From NCBI GenBank assembly GCA_012959805.1, contig DUCN01000042.1, positions 41,443 through 105,442 of the forward strand: a stretch of 64,000 bases of DNA. Direction: 5' to 3'. A program made the position numbers and the translations under genes. Under the pieces are notes generated by a model, which saw only the letters and a program-made list of their open reading frames with translations, was not told where the DNA came from and made no database searches. Shown here piece after piece: positions 15,802-24,657 of this stretch. Origin of the DNA: Myxococcales bacterium. GTDB lineage: Bacteria > Myxococcota_A > UBA9160 > UBA4427. Numbering within the stretch: position 1 is the first letter of the stretch; every line of letters begins with the position of its first letter.

Positions 15802-17064
15802 TCATGCGCTCGGCCGAAGCCGATAGCGCAAAGGCAGACTCTTCAGCCCCACCACGAAGCTGGAATGAATATGCTGAGGCGTCCCCGCATACTCCACGGA
15901 CTCAAGGCGGCTGGCAAATTCACGCCAGAGCGCATGTTGCGACTGCCGAGCAAAATGTGCGCCGATGCAGAAATGTTCGCCGATCCCGAAACCAAGATGC
16001 GGATTCGGCTTCCGATCGATCCTGAACTCGAACGGGTTTTCGAATACCGATTCGTCCCGGTTCGCCGAGGCGTAGAAGAGCCCCAGAAAGTCGCCTTCAC
16101 GAATCTTCTGTCCGCCGATTTCCAGATCCCGTGCGGCCGTGCGCTTCATATAATTGACAGGAGTGGCCCAGCGAACGATCTCCTCGACCGCCGACCGAAC
16201 AAGCTCCGGCTCGTTCCGCAATTTCTTCATCTGCTCGGGGAAGTCCAAGAAGGCCTGCATCCCACCCACGAGCGCATTTTTCGTCGTGTCGTGGCCCGCG
16301 GTAAATGTGATCAGGAAATATCCAACGGTCTCCATCGGCCCCATGCTTTCGCCATCGACTTCCGCCGTCGCCAGAATCGTCGCGAGATCGTCTCGGGGAT
16401 GGGCACGCCGATCTTCGATGATGCCCGAGAAGAGCTGAAACAATTCAAGCCCCAGCTCCATCGCAACCTTCTCTGGATCTTCTCCGCCTCGCTGAAGATC
16501 GGGATCATCGGCTCCGAAGAGCTGATTCGTCAGGCGCAGAATATCGGGCTCCATCTCCCGCGGAACACCCAGAATCGTCGAGAGAATGCGCAGTGGATGC
16601 ATGGCCGCGACGTCCGTCGCGAAGTCACATTCGCCCTCCCCGGACGTGCCCGCCAATCGATCCACGATAGTTCGCGCGCTTTCCGCGACCGCCGACTCCA
16701 TTTTCCTGACCGCCCTCGGCGTAAAACTCGGACTGGCCACCTTTCTAAATTTCCGATGCTCGGGAGGATCCATCTCAATAATCGTCCGCATCGCGGAAAG
16801 GCCACCATCGGTTTCGCGAACCTTGATTTGTTCATCGGCGAGCACGACGATGCCGGGTTGGCTCAGATAATTCTCAGGCTGTTTCGAGATTTCACATATA
16901 TCCGCATGTCGCGTAATGGCCCAGAACGGTTCGTAACCCTCGGGCTCACATCGATGTACAGGCGACTCGCGGCGAAGTCGCGTCCACAAATCATGTGGCG
17001 CTCCGTTTTCCGCATACGCGTGCGGATCAACGAGCTCACGACCATCTGTCCAATTCGTTCCCAT
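15802..17064 (-). CDS. Cytochrome P450 (downstream operon copy)
   Basis: A 420-residue soluble bacterial P450. The haem-Cys loop is LGFGIGEHFCIGAHFAR, the oxygen-activating I-helix motif is FTAGHDTTKNA and the K-helix is EEIVRW (ExxR). Its make-up resembles bacterial class I P450s such as the CYP125/142/124 and CYP107-type hydroxylases acting on sterols or terpenoids. The substrate is not predictable from sequence. It is the fourth gene of a minus-strand operon starting at 20911. No ferredoxin gene is nearby, so redox partners must be encoded elsewhere. Confidence 0.9.
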   Translation of the reverse strand: MGTNWTDGRELVDPHAYAENGAPHDLWTRLRRESPVHRCEPEGYEPFWAITRHADICEISKQPENYLSQPGIVVLADEQIKVRETDGGLSAMRTIIEMDPPEHRKFRKVASPSFTPRAVRKMESAVAESARTIVDRLAGTSGEGECDFATDVAAMHPLRILSTILGVPREMEPDILRLTNQLFGADDPDLQRGGEDPEKVAMELGLELFQLFSGIIEDRRAHPRDDLATILATAEVDGESMGPMETVGYFLITFTAGHDTTKNALVGGMQAFLDFPEQMKKLRNEPELVRSAVEEIVRWATPVNYMKRTAARDLEIGGQKIREGDFLGLFYASANRDESVFENPFEFRIDRKPNPHLGFGIGEHFCIGAHFARQSQHALWREFASRLESVEYAGTPQHIHSSFVVGLKSLPLRYRLRPSA

Positions 17065-17094
17065 CTTCTTCTCCAGCTCGGGGCACTAAGAGTG

Positions 17095-18714
17095 TTAGTC
17101 TCCCGGCGCCAGGCGAACGCGTCCCCATGGCGATCCGTAGTGGATGCGACCTCGCTCGTCGATGATCGTACCCGAGAAGAGCGGATTGTATCGCTGCCCG
17201 CCAATTTCCGCGTGAAATGCAGATTGTCCGTCGCTCCAATCGATCGCTTCGAGGGTCCAGCGATTCTCGCGAGCGCCAATGAGGTAGACCCGACCACTCG
17301 GATAACTCGCGATCGGCACACAGCTCGGTGAACTCACTTCGCGATTGACCCAAGCCACGCGGAATTCACGCTTCGAAGCATCCCACTCGAATTTCTGCAC
17401 TCCATAGGGTTGATAGCGAGGAGAACTTCCAAGATAGCTGATCAAGAGTGATCGAGCGCGAGAAGGCAGGTACCAGGGAACGTTTCGCGGCACGTTATTC
17501 ACAACCAGCGCACCGTACCCGGCGACAACGACCGATTGCTCGGATTGAATCTCCTTGAGATCTTCATCGCCCATATCTGCGGGCAGCATTCCCGCGATGC
17601 GGCGGTCCGGTGAACCCGGCAGTCCCTTCCAGTCGGCGGGAATCGCGTCGCGCCAGAAGAGCACGACATTCATGAGGTCTTCGCCATCCGTGATGACCAC
17701 GAAACGATCTTCGTCCGCGAAGCCCATCAAGCTCGGCGTCGCCCCGGTCCCATTTCCCCAGCCATTCAAATAGCGTGCGGTCCATGCTCCGTCGGCAGAA
17801 TCAATCGACAACTGATCCCCGGTCCAGATCAACTTGTGCATATGCTCTTGTGAAGCAACATAGATACCGCCGTCACTGTCGATCGCGGTCCCATTTCGAA
17901 CCCATCCATATCCGGTTGGCCGCGTGGCTTTGTCCTCGGCGCCCTCGCTATGTCGCATTCGTATGACACGATGTTGTTTCAGGTCCTTTGAAATCGCGAC
18001 CACATAGCCATGTTCAGTCGGCACGATCAGCCAGCCATCGAAGGTCATGTTCATTCCAACGCTCAGCCCCGTCACGAACTCGGGCATCTGGAAGCGGCCC
18101 TTCTCCACTATCTCCGAAGCCGGATCGTTGGGATCCGAATCACCGTAGGCTGTGATCCTTCCGGATTTGTCCCCGATGAAATAGGTGTTGTCCGAGTCGA
18201 GCACCGTATAGACGCTCGACAGATCGCGTAGCTTGCTCGCATCTCGAAACGCATGCAAAAGTGAGAAGAAACCCTGGTTCGAGTCATCGAATTCCGCGAT
18301 CGACTCCTCCGCCTCCGCTTCGGTCCAACGCTTGGCCCCGGGTACCCAATGCGTCGCGAGATTTTCGAAGGTCTCAAAATCAACCTTCACGATCCGATCG
18401 AGACCATTGCTCCAATAGACCCGGCGCCCGTCGGGATAGGGACCGGATGTATAGGCACCGAATTGTGCAGGGCCGGTCGCGGCATAATGAACGTCTGATG
18501 GGGCAAATCGGGGCCCCGGATCCGTCGGGCCGGCAACCGGCAATGCACCCTGCTGGGCGGAGGCGCCATGTCCGAGGGGATAGACCGAATCGGCGAGAAA
18601 CGGATTGATCGGTGGCATCTCTGCGGATTCGGACGGAAGCGCCGCGAATAGCACCAGGGCGACCTGCAAAACAGCTTGTGAGTAGAATCCGGTCTTCTTG
18701 AAAAGCATGATCAT
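17095..18714 (-). CDS. Secreted beta-propeller-like protein of unknown function
   Basis: A 539-residue exported protein with a signal peptide (FYSQAVLQVALVLFAALPSESA). Repeated motifs such as NGLDRIVKVDFETFE, TYFIGDKSGRITAYGDSD, FDGWLIVPTEHGYVVAISKD and GGIYVASQEHMHKLI suggest a PQQ-like or NHL-like beta-propeller. I recognise no catalytic signature. It sits between a crotonase and a P450 in one operon (gaps 12 and 30 bases), so it probably supports uptake or periplasmic handling of the same substrate. Start could be the first or second ATG (18714 or 18708). Confidence 0.65.
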   Translation of the reverse strand: MIMLFKKTGFYSQAVLQVALVLFAALPSESAEMPPINPFLADSVYPLGHGASAQQGALPVAGPTDPGPRFAPSDVHYAATGPAQFGAYTSGPYPDGRRVYWSNGLDRIVKVDFETFENLATHWVPGAKRWTEAEAEESIAEFDDSNQGFFSLLHAFRDASKLRDLSSVYTVLDSDNTYFIGDKSGRITAYGDSDPNDPASEIVEKGRFQMPEFVTGLSVGMNMTFDGWLIVPTEHGYVVAISKDLKQHRVIRMRHSEGAEDKATRPTGYGWVRNGTAIDSDGGIYVASQEHMHKLIWTGDQLSIDSADGAWTARYLNGWGNGTGATPSLMGFADEDRFVVITDGEDLMNVVLFWRDAIPADWKGLPGSPDRRIAGMLPADMGDEDLKEIQSEQSVVVAGYGALVVNNVPRNVPWYLPSRARSLLISYLGSSPRYQPYGVQKFEWDASKREFRVAWVNREVSSPSCVPIASYPSGRVYLIGARENRWTLEAIDWSDGQSAFHAEIGGQRYNPLFSGTIIDERGRIHYGSPWGRVRLAPGD

Positions 18715-18726
18715 TCCCTCTCTATT

Positions 18727-19548
18727 CTAGATTGCCGAGTCTTCAAAATTCGCCGCGCGCTTTTCGAGTTTCGACATCACGGCCTCGATCTGGTTCCGAG
18801 TTCCCATCAATCCTCCGGAGGCCGCCATTTCATTCGCGAGCCCATCCGCCAGCGGAACCAACCCAGATTGATTCAACAATCTCTTCGCAGCACGAACAGC
18901 ATCCGGATTCCGCTCTGCAATTTGACTCGCGAGTGCGAAGGCCGCCTCGAGTGGATGATCGCTCGTTTCCGTGGCGAGATGATAGGCAACCGCCTGCTCT
19001 CCGCTGATCGTTTCACCGGTGAAAACGATCTTCTTCGCGAGATCGAGCGGAATCAGCCGACGCATTGCCTGGGTCCCTGACATATCCGGGACAAGACCCC
19101 AAGTCACTTCGACGAAGGCCAGACGCGCATCCGGCGCAACGATCCGAAGGTCTGCGCCCAGGGCGATATGCAGCCCGCCGCCATAGGCGACCCCGGTCAC
19201 GGCCGCGATGACGGGAACCGGAAGCTCCTGCCAGAGCCAGCCGAGTTGCTGCGCTTGGTTCGCACCGTCCGCGCTTTTGTCCGCGACCGCCGCTTTCACC
19301 GATTCACTGTCCTCACTCAGCTCCCCACTGGCCATCGCTCCGAAGTTGGACAGATCAATGCCGGAACAGAACGAGTCTCCGGCCCCGGACAAGACGACTG
19401 CGCGAATCGACGGGTTCTTCGCCAGATCAAGAGCGGCCTGTCGCAATCCCTCGAACATATCGCCGTCGAGTGCGTTCTTCTTTTCCGGACGATTCAGCAG
19501 CACGTGCGCCACATGCGAATCGATCGACACTTGAATGCGTTCACTCAC
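18727..19548 (-). CDS. Enoyl-CoA hydratase/isomerase family protein
   Basis: A 273-residue crotonase. It begins SERIQVSIDSHVAHVLLNRP, with the oxyanion-hole segments AVVLSGAGDSFCSGIDLSNF and AAVTGVAYGGGLHIALGADL. The second catalytic region reads FVEVTWGLVPDMSGTQAMRR, where one of the two glutamates of true hydratases is present (FVEV) and the other is replaced by Asp (LVPDMSGT); isomerase or hydrolase activity is therefore also possible. A GTG at 19548 with AGGAG 7 bases upstream is chosen over a 73-codon extension. It is the second gene of the P450 operon. Confidence 0.8.
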   Translation of the reverse strand: MSERIQVSIDSHVAHVLLNRPEKKNALDGDMFEGLRQAALDLAKNPSIRAVVLSGAGDSFCSGIDLSNFGAMASGELSEDSESVKAAVADKSADGANQAQQLGWLWQELPVPVIAAVTGVAYGGGLHIALGADLRIVAPDARLAFVEVTWGLVPDMSGTQAMRRLIPLDLAKKIVFTGETISGEQAVAYHLATETSDHPLEAAFALASQIAERNPDAVRAAKRLLNQSGLVPLADGLANEMAASGGLMGTRNQIEAVMSKLEKRAANFEDSAI

Positions 19549-19564
19549 ATTAAATCTCCTGTTC

Positions 19565-20911
19565 TTACCCCTCGCCCTGCTCGGGCGAGAATTGAATATC
19601 CATCCGTCGACACGACCTGACCAGTGCGTGGCTTTCGATGACGGGTCCGATGACCGGACCGTCACCCGAGAACGCCATGTCGGGAAGTCGCTGAAGGAGT
19701 TCGCGCAACGCAACTCGCAATTCCATCCGGGCCAGGTTCGCGCCAAGACAAAAATGATGCCCAACACCGAACGCGACGTGGTTGGGGTTGCGATCGATCC
19801 GAATCTCGTCCGGCGATTCGAAAATGTCTCGATCGCGATTACCGGACGGATAGAGCATCAAAACCTCTTGTCCGGCCTCAATTCGCTGGCCACGAAGCGT
19901 CGTGTCGCGAGTCGCGGTTCGGGCGAAACTATGAACGGGAGAGATGATTCGAAGGAATTCCTCGACCGCGTGTGGAATCTCTTCCGGCTTCCGAATGAGC
20001 TGGTCACGAATCTCCGGATGCCGAATCAAGATCTCGACACAACCCGAGAGCGCGTTTCGTGTCGTTTCATTTCCGGCCACCATGAGCGTAATCAAGACCA
20101 TCACGAGTTCGTCGTTCGCGAGATCGAGAAGCTCTTCGGCCGAATCTGTAGAGGCGCCGGTGTCTGGGGGCGTTTCGAGGTCGAAGTGCCCGATCAGTCC
20201 GAGCCTCTTCGCGCCGACCAAGGCACTAATCAGATCGTCCCGGGGATCGTCGCGTCTCTTTTCGATGATCTCACTGACTAGAACCGAATACGCTTGCGCC
20301 GCCCGGGCGGCCCGCCCCATGATTTCCGGATCATCATAATGTCCATCTGCAGCCATCATCGCGTCAGACCACACGTGGAAGTTCTCGCGTTCAGATTCCG
20401 GAATCCCAATCATCTCCGCAATCAAATGGAGGGGAAGGGGCACGGCGATCGATGAAACGAAATCACATCGTCCGTCGGGGGCAATCCGATCGATCGCACG
20501 ACACGTGATTGATTCAAACTGTTCCTCGAGACGCTTCACCATGCGCGGCGTGAACCCACGATTGATGGTTCGACGAAGCTGGCAATGTTTCGGGTCGTCT
20601 TCGTCGATCAAGGTTTGACGAACCGGGATACCCGGCCGAACCCCCTGCCCTGAACAAAAAAGAGTTGGATCCTTCGAAATTTCGACAATGTCGTCGTATT
20701 TCGAGATGAGGAAAAGATCGCTTTTCTCGGACCATCGAATCGGTTCGTTCTCTCGCAGCCATCGGGTTCGCTCGTGGAAACGAGCGTCCCATGCGGAGGC
20801 GTCGAGATAGTTCTGGTCGGCCGACGGCGAGTCCGAATCGAACCCTGGATCCGAGCCGACCGCGATTTCCGCCAAGGGCCCACTCATGCCGTTTCCGTCG
20901 CTTTCTCTCAT
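19565..20911 (-). CDS. Cytochrome P450 (operon-leading copy)
   Basis: A 448-residue bacterial P450 with haem loop VAFGVGHHFCLGANLAR, I-helix VAGNETTRNA and K-helix EEFLRI (ExxR). It shares only family-level identity with the P450 at 15802-17064, so the two are not a recent duplication. ATG 20911 is chosen because of a GGAGGGAG sequence about 10 bases upstream; ATGs at 20887 and 20977 are in frame. It heads the operon P450, crotonase, propeller, P450, dioxygenase remnant. The divergent LuxR/TetR-type regulator gene starts 152 bases away. Confidence 0.9.
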   Translation of the reverse strand: MRESDGNGMSGPLAEIAVGSDPGFDSDSPSADQNYLDASAWDARFHERTRWLRENEPIRWSEKSDLFLISKYDDIVEISKDPTLFCSGQGVRPGIPVRQTLIDEDDPKHCQLRRTINRGFTPRMVKRLEEQFESITCRAIDRIAPDGRCDFVSSIAVPLPLHLIAEMIGIPESERENFHVWSDAMMAADGHYDDPEIMGRAARAAQAYSVLVSEIIEKRRDDPRDDLISALVGAKRLGLIGHFDLETPPDTGASTDSAEELLDLANDELVMVLITLMVAGNETTRNALSGCVEILIRHPEIRDQLIRKPEEIPHAVEEFLRIISPVHSFARTATRDTTLRGQRIEAGQEVLMLYPSGNRDRDIFESPDEIRIDRNPNHVAFGVGHHFCLGANLARMELRVALRELLQRLPDMAFSGDGPVIGPVIESHALVRSCRRMDIQFSPEQGEG

Positions 20912-21063
20912 TCCGACACGCTCCCTCCACCCCGCCATAGGGCAATTCCCCGGCCAATGATGCAACGTCTCAGACACTCCCCGACTGATGCACTTTGCAC
21001 CAATCGACGGGTAGAATCGAACCGCACCAACAATCCACTGCGGCTGAAATAAAGGAAGATCGA
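20912..21063. promoter_or_regulatory. Divergent regulatory region of the P450 operon
   Basis: These 152 bases separate two divergent starts and must hold promoters for both the P450 operon and its presumed regulator. I could not identify a clear operator palindrome or -35/-10 elements by eye. Confidence 0.4.
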
Positions 21064-21738
21064 TTGTCCGCCCAGGATGCCCTCAGTCCACGCGAGCAAG
21101 AAGTCCTCGCGGAACTCCGCGCCGGAGGCCGCGTGCCCAGCATCGCCAACCGGCTCTCCATCAGTCGGGCCACGGTGCGAAACCATCTTCAGCGCATTTT
21201 CTGGAAGCTCGGAGTCCATTCCCAGTCCGAGTTGATCGAGTACGTACGCGATCATCCCGAAACCCTTCCTCATTCAAAGGCCAGCCACGTTGCCAATGCC
21301 GAACGACGCTATTGGTCCGCCAACCGCCGACTCTCCCTCGAAGTCGATGAAATCCTCGAGTCGCGCTGGGGCCCAAAAGTTCTTCACGAGGTCGTCCATC
21401 GCGCGCTTCCTCTCTCGGAGGCCGGACGCGAAGAATGGCAAGCACGTTTTGCGATTTGGAGTCGACCCGATACAGCAAGCGAGGAGCATGTCGCGCGGCG
21501 CGCCTCCGAAATGGATCAGTGGCGTGGTGGCGCGAACGAACACATCAAGAGAGCACAGGCTGAAGGGTGGCTCCGAGCCGATGTGTCTTCCGAAGAATCC
21601 TTGGAACAACTATTCTCACTGCTAGTTGGCGTTTCAATCCAACTCATCACCGACCTCGAGCCCACCCGAAACGAAGCTCAGGTTCGCGTGGTCGACGCAT
21701 TTCTGGACAATCTTCTCGCAGACGATTTGAAGGATTGA
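21064..21738 (+). CDS. LuxR-type HTH regulator with TetR/BetI-like C-domain
   Basis: A 224-residue regulator of unusual make-up. Residues 8-62 are a GerE/LuxR helix-turn-helix (LSPREQEVLAELRAG, then VPSIANRLSISRATVRNHLQ and RIFWKLGVHSQSELIEY). The remaining 150 residues resemble the ligand-binding domain of BetI-type TetR repressors (LPLSEAGREEWQARFAIWSR, RASEMDQWRGGANEHIKRAQ, AEGWLRADVSSEESLEQLFS, GVSIQLITDLEPTR, FLDNLLADDL). No TetR-type N-terminal HTH is seen. The start is taken as TTG 21064, preceded by AGGAAG at 5 bases. It is divergent from the P450 operon and is its likely ligand-responsive regulator. Confidence 0.8.
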   Translation: MSAQDALSPREQEVLAELRAGGRVPSIANRLSISRATVRNHLQRIFWKLGVHSQSELIEYVRDHPETLPHSKASHVANAERRYWSANRRLSLEVDEILESRWGPKVLHEVVHRALPLSEAGREEWQARFAIWSRPDTASEEHVARRASEMDQWRGGANEHIKRAQAEGWLRADVSSEESLEQLFSLLVGVSIQLITDLEPTRNEAQVRVVDAFLDNLLADDLKD

Positions 21739-21895
21739 GATTCTGATTCGAGGAACATTTCGCCGGCAGCGGTATCCTAAACACAACCGGAACACACTCA
21801 GAAACAGGAACCATCTACAGCGCTACTTGAACGAATTCGAATTCCGATTGAACAAGCGATGGCACGAGGCGGATCTGTCCTCCCCTATCGACATC

Positions 21896-22351
21896 TCATG
21901 GCGGAGCGAACCCTATAGGCCGAGAAATTCGCAGCGCCTCCGTCACCGCCCACGCCTGGCATTCATGAAAGAGTGGTGGCACTTCCGGGCTCGTCGGAAG
22001 CCACTGAACTTCATATTCGGCAACGGTGGCCGTCTGCGCGCCGAAGCGACCCTTAAAGAACGACGCCCGAAGTTCGAACCCGCGACCATCACTCATTGAA
22101 AAAAACTGAATGGCGGATGGCAACTCCCCCAGGAGCTCGACCTCACACGCACATTCCTCTCGGACCTCACGATGGACCGCGGCCACCGCATCTTCCCCCG
22201 CCTCGATCCCACCGCCAGGCAAGAAGATCCCACTCCGCCCCTCAACGCAGGCAACCCGCGAATCCGCGTCCATCACCACCACATAAGCGGCCAGCCGAAC
22301 GACGTAGACCAACCCCGCCCTCGCCTCTCCAAATTTTACAGGACCGTCCAT
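21896..22351 (-). CDS. Nudix hydrolase
   Basis: A 151-residue Nudix-fold hydrolase. The Nudix box reads GGGIEAGEDAVAAVHREVRE followed by ECACEV, matching Gx5Ex7REUxEExGU except that the glycine near its end is Ala. Family members hydrolyse nucleoside-diphosphate-linked compounds or act on damaged nucleotides; the substrate is unknown. The flanking gaps (21739-21895 and 22352-22438) contain nothing recognisable. It lies downstream of the PiT/DUF47 pair on the same strand. Confidence 0.8.
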   Translation of the reverse strand: MDGPVKFGEARAGLVYVVRLAAYVVVMDADSRVACVEGRSGIFLPGGGIEAGEDAVAAVHREVREECACEVELLGELPSAIQFFSMSDGRGFELRASFFKGRFGAQTATVAEYEVQWLPTSPEVPPLFHECQAWAVTEALRISRPIGFAPP

Positions 22352-22438
22352 CTACAACTCGCTCTCAAAACCCAACGCAGGTCCCAACCGCCCGCCCCGG
22401 CCAACCCCGCTTATCCGTCTCGAGGGTTTCGAGACGAA

Positions 22439-23107
22439 TTAGCTAGCGATGAGGAGTCTAATGCGGTTCCCCGCTCGTTCTGCGTAGTCGGCGATGTCGC
22501 CAATCCACTGGATGATCTCGTACCAATAGTAGGCGCCGACTCCGATCTCATCCTCGATCGAAAAGAGGGTTCGCAGAGCTTCTTCGCCCCGCTCGTCTGC
22601 CAGACTCTCGAGATCATTCAGCTTCTCGATCATCACTTCGACGCGTGCGACTTCATGTCGGCCAAAGCCCGTCTCGACGAGTTCGTCGAGTTCGTCGATG
22701 ACGGATTCGCTCTGGGCGCAGGTGGCCAGCGCCGCTTCCGCGAGTGCGGCGAGCGGTTGTTTGAGGGGCTCCGGCGTTTTCATGTGTCGAAGAGCGGCGA
22801 GTTCGGCCACATCCTGGGTTACATCTGCAATCGAATCCTGATAGTCGAGGATTTCCAGCATGTCCCGGCGTTCGATGGCCATGAGCAGCCGCTTGGGAAG
22901 ATGACTTCGGATTTCGTGCTTGAGTTCATCCGCTCGGTGCTCGAGTTCGTCGACCTTTTCGCGTCCGCGGTCGAGCGCCTCCATGTCTTCGTTTGCCATG
23001 GCTTCGAGGACCGGCAGAATCGCGCGCGCACATTCGGCGGCGGCCTTCATATGTGTCTGCATCGGCCGAATCGGAGATCGACCAAATAGGTTGCCAATTA
23101 CGCTCAT
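22439..23107 (-). CDS. DUF47/TIGR00153 PhoU-like protein
   Basis: A 222-residue all-helical protein starting MSVIGNLFGRSPIRPMQTHM, typical of the TIGR00153 (DUF47) family, PhoU-like helical bundles that accompany and probably regulate PiT phosphate transporters. Metal-binding-like acidic clusters KVDELEHRADELKHEI and LNDLESLADERGEEAL are present. The start at 23107 follows GAGGAAA; a slightly longer ATG start is unlikely. The PiT gene lies 91 bases upstream on the same strand, the usual pairing. Confidence 0.85.
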   Translation of the reverse strand: MSVIGNLFGRSPIRPMQTHMKAAAECARAILPVLEAMANEDMEALDRGREKVDELEHRADELKHEIRSHLPKRLLMAIERRDMLEILDYQDSIADVTQDVAELAALRHMKTPEPLKQPLAALAEAALATCAQSESVIDELDELVETGFGRHEVARVEVMIEKLNDLESLADERGEEALRTLFSIEDEIGVGAYYWYEIIQWIGDIADYAERAGNRIRLLIAS

Positions 23108-23198
23108 AGTCATTTCCTCGCTGGGCAAGCTGTGAAGCGCCCATAGTTTTCGGGTCTCTGGAATTTAGACTGCGCGCGCAACCAGACTTACATCGTCA

Positions 23199-24467
23199 CT
23201 AAGGCCCGAGCATTCCCTTGAAGAAGTAAAAGAAGAAAATGGAGAGCATCGCCGCGATTGGAAGCGTAGCGACCCAGGAAACCACGATCGTTCCGACAAC
23301 GCGCAGATCGAGGGCGCCGATACCACGGGCCAGTCCGACCCCTAACACGGCGCCCACCAGAATATGGGTCGTCGAAACCGGGATTCCCAATCGAGTGGCC
23401 AGAACAATCGTCGTGGCAGCGGCAAGTTCTGCGGCGAACCCGCGACTCGGCGTGAGTTCGGTGATCTTGGTCCCCACGGTTTCCATCACGCGGTAACCCC
23501 AGGTCGCCAGCCCGACGATGATGCCGAAACCACCGAGCGCGAGCATCCAGGGCTCGACGGCTGCCGTCTTCCCCGCGGCCCCAGTCGTCACAATACTATG
23601 TACTGCTGCCAAAGGCCCGATCGAGTTCGCGACATCGTTCGAGCCATGCGCGAAGGCGACCGCACACGCTGTCATGATCTGGAGGATGACGAAGATCCGC
23701 TCGACTCTCTTGAAGGAATTCTCATCGCCGGCAGCCAAGGCCCGCTTCGAGGCCCGACGCAACAGGAAGAATCCGATGACCGCGCCGACCAGGCCGAGAG
23801 CGACCGAAGCGCCGAGAGCCTGGGGCAGATTCAAATCGAGCTTCAGATTCTTGAGGCCCTTGAAGAGCGTGACGAGGCCCAGGATGAAAAAGACGTAGAA
23901 AAAGAAGAACGGTCCGATTCGCGTGAGCGCCTCGATCGGCTTGTCGCGATCGAGCACTTGATTGCGAATTAATCCGAAAATCAGAAAGGCGAGAACCCCG
24001 CCCAGCAGTGGCGAGGTCACCCAGGACGCGACGATCTGTGCAATCTTGCCCCAGGCCACCGCATCAATTCCAAGACCGACGGCCCCGAAGCCAACGATCG
24101 CTCCGACAATGGAGTGTGTAGTCGACACCGGAAGCCCGAAACGTGTGGCGCCGATCAGTAGCGTCCCGGCCGAAGCCAGGGCCGCGAGCATCCCGTACAG
24201 AACGAGTTCAGGGTTGGCGGCGACAAGCGCCTCATCGAGCATTCCCTTGCGAACCGTGTTGGTCACGTGACCGCCGGCCAGGAAGGCGCCGAGGAATTCG
24301 AGCAGTCCGGCGACGATGACGGCGCCGGTGATCGTGAGGGCGCCTGAACCAACGCTGGTGCCCATGGCGTTGGCGACGTCGTTCGCGCCGATGGCCCACG
24401 CCATATAGATTGCGAGCGTTGCGCCCAGGATCAGAGCGAATGACATCCCGAATAATTCGACGTCCAC
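23199..24467 (-). CDS. PiT-family inorganic phosphate transporter
   Basis: A 422-residue membrane transporter with about ten transmembrane segments. The duplicated PiT signature is clear: IGANDVANAMGTSVGSGAL near the N-terminus and HGSNDVANSIGPLAAV in the second half. Repeated VSTTHSIVGAIVG and VSTTHILVGAVLG motifs are also typical. It should import phosphate (as metal-phosphate) with H+ or Na+ as co-ion. It is followed by the DUF47 gene, its probable partner. The gap to the next upstream gene (24468-24657) shows no feature. Confidence 0.9.
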   Translation of the reverse strand: MDVELFGMSFALILGATLAIYMAWAIGANDVANAMGTSVGSGALTITGAVIVAGLLEFLGAFLAGGHVTNTVRKGMLDEALVAANPELVLYGMLAALASAGTLLIGATRFGLPVSTTHSIVGAIVGFGAVGLGIDAVAWGKIAQIVASWVTSPLLGGVLAFLIFGLIRNQVLDRDKPIEALTRIGPFFFFYVFFILGLVTLFKGLKNLKLDLNLPQALGASVALGLVGAVIGFFLLRRASKRALAAGDENSFKRVERIFVILQIMTACAVAFAHGSNDVANSIGPLAAVHSIVTTGAAGKTAAVEPWMLALGGFGIIVGLATWGYRVMETVGTKITELTPSRGFAAELAAATTIVLATRLGIPVSTTHILVGAVLGVGLARGIGALDLRVVGTIVVSWVATLPIAAMLSIFFFYFFKGMLGP

Positions 24468-24657
24468 GGTCTTCGCTCCGCCCGGTTGCTCACAAAGGGG
24501 TTTCGTCAGGTGATTCGGGCTGTTTGTAGTCTTTTAACTCGCAAGCGACTGCCTGAAAAGGGGGAAAACCAAAAGATCTATACAGCGAAGCGTTGGCCAG
24601 GAGCAGAACGCTGGTTTGTGCCGGATTGGCGTCGGGTCGCAGCTCCCGGCGAACTCC

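Noticed and set aside
15865-17331. 488-codon plus-strand open frame opposite a P450
   Set aside because: The P450 on the minus strand has haem, I-helix and ExxR motifs. The opposite frame is Arg/His-rich shadow sequence.
22172-23089. 305-codon plus-strand open frame opposite the DUF47 gene
   Set aside because: Shadow of a well-recognised DUF47 protein.
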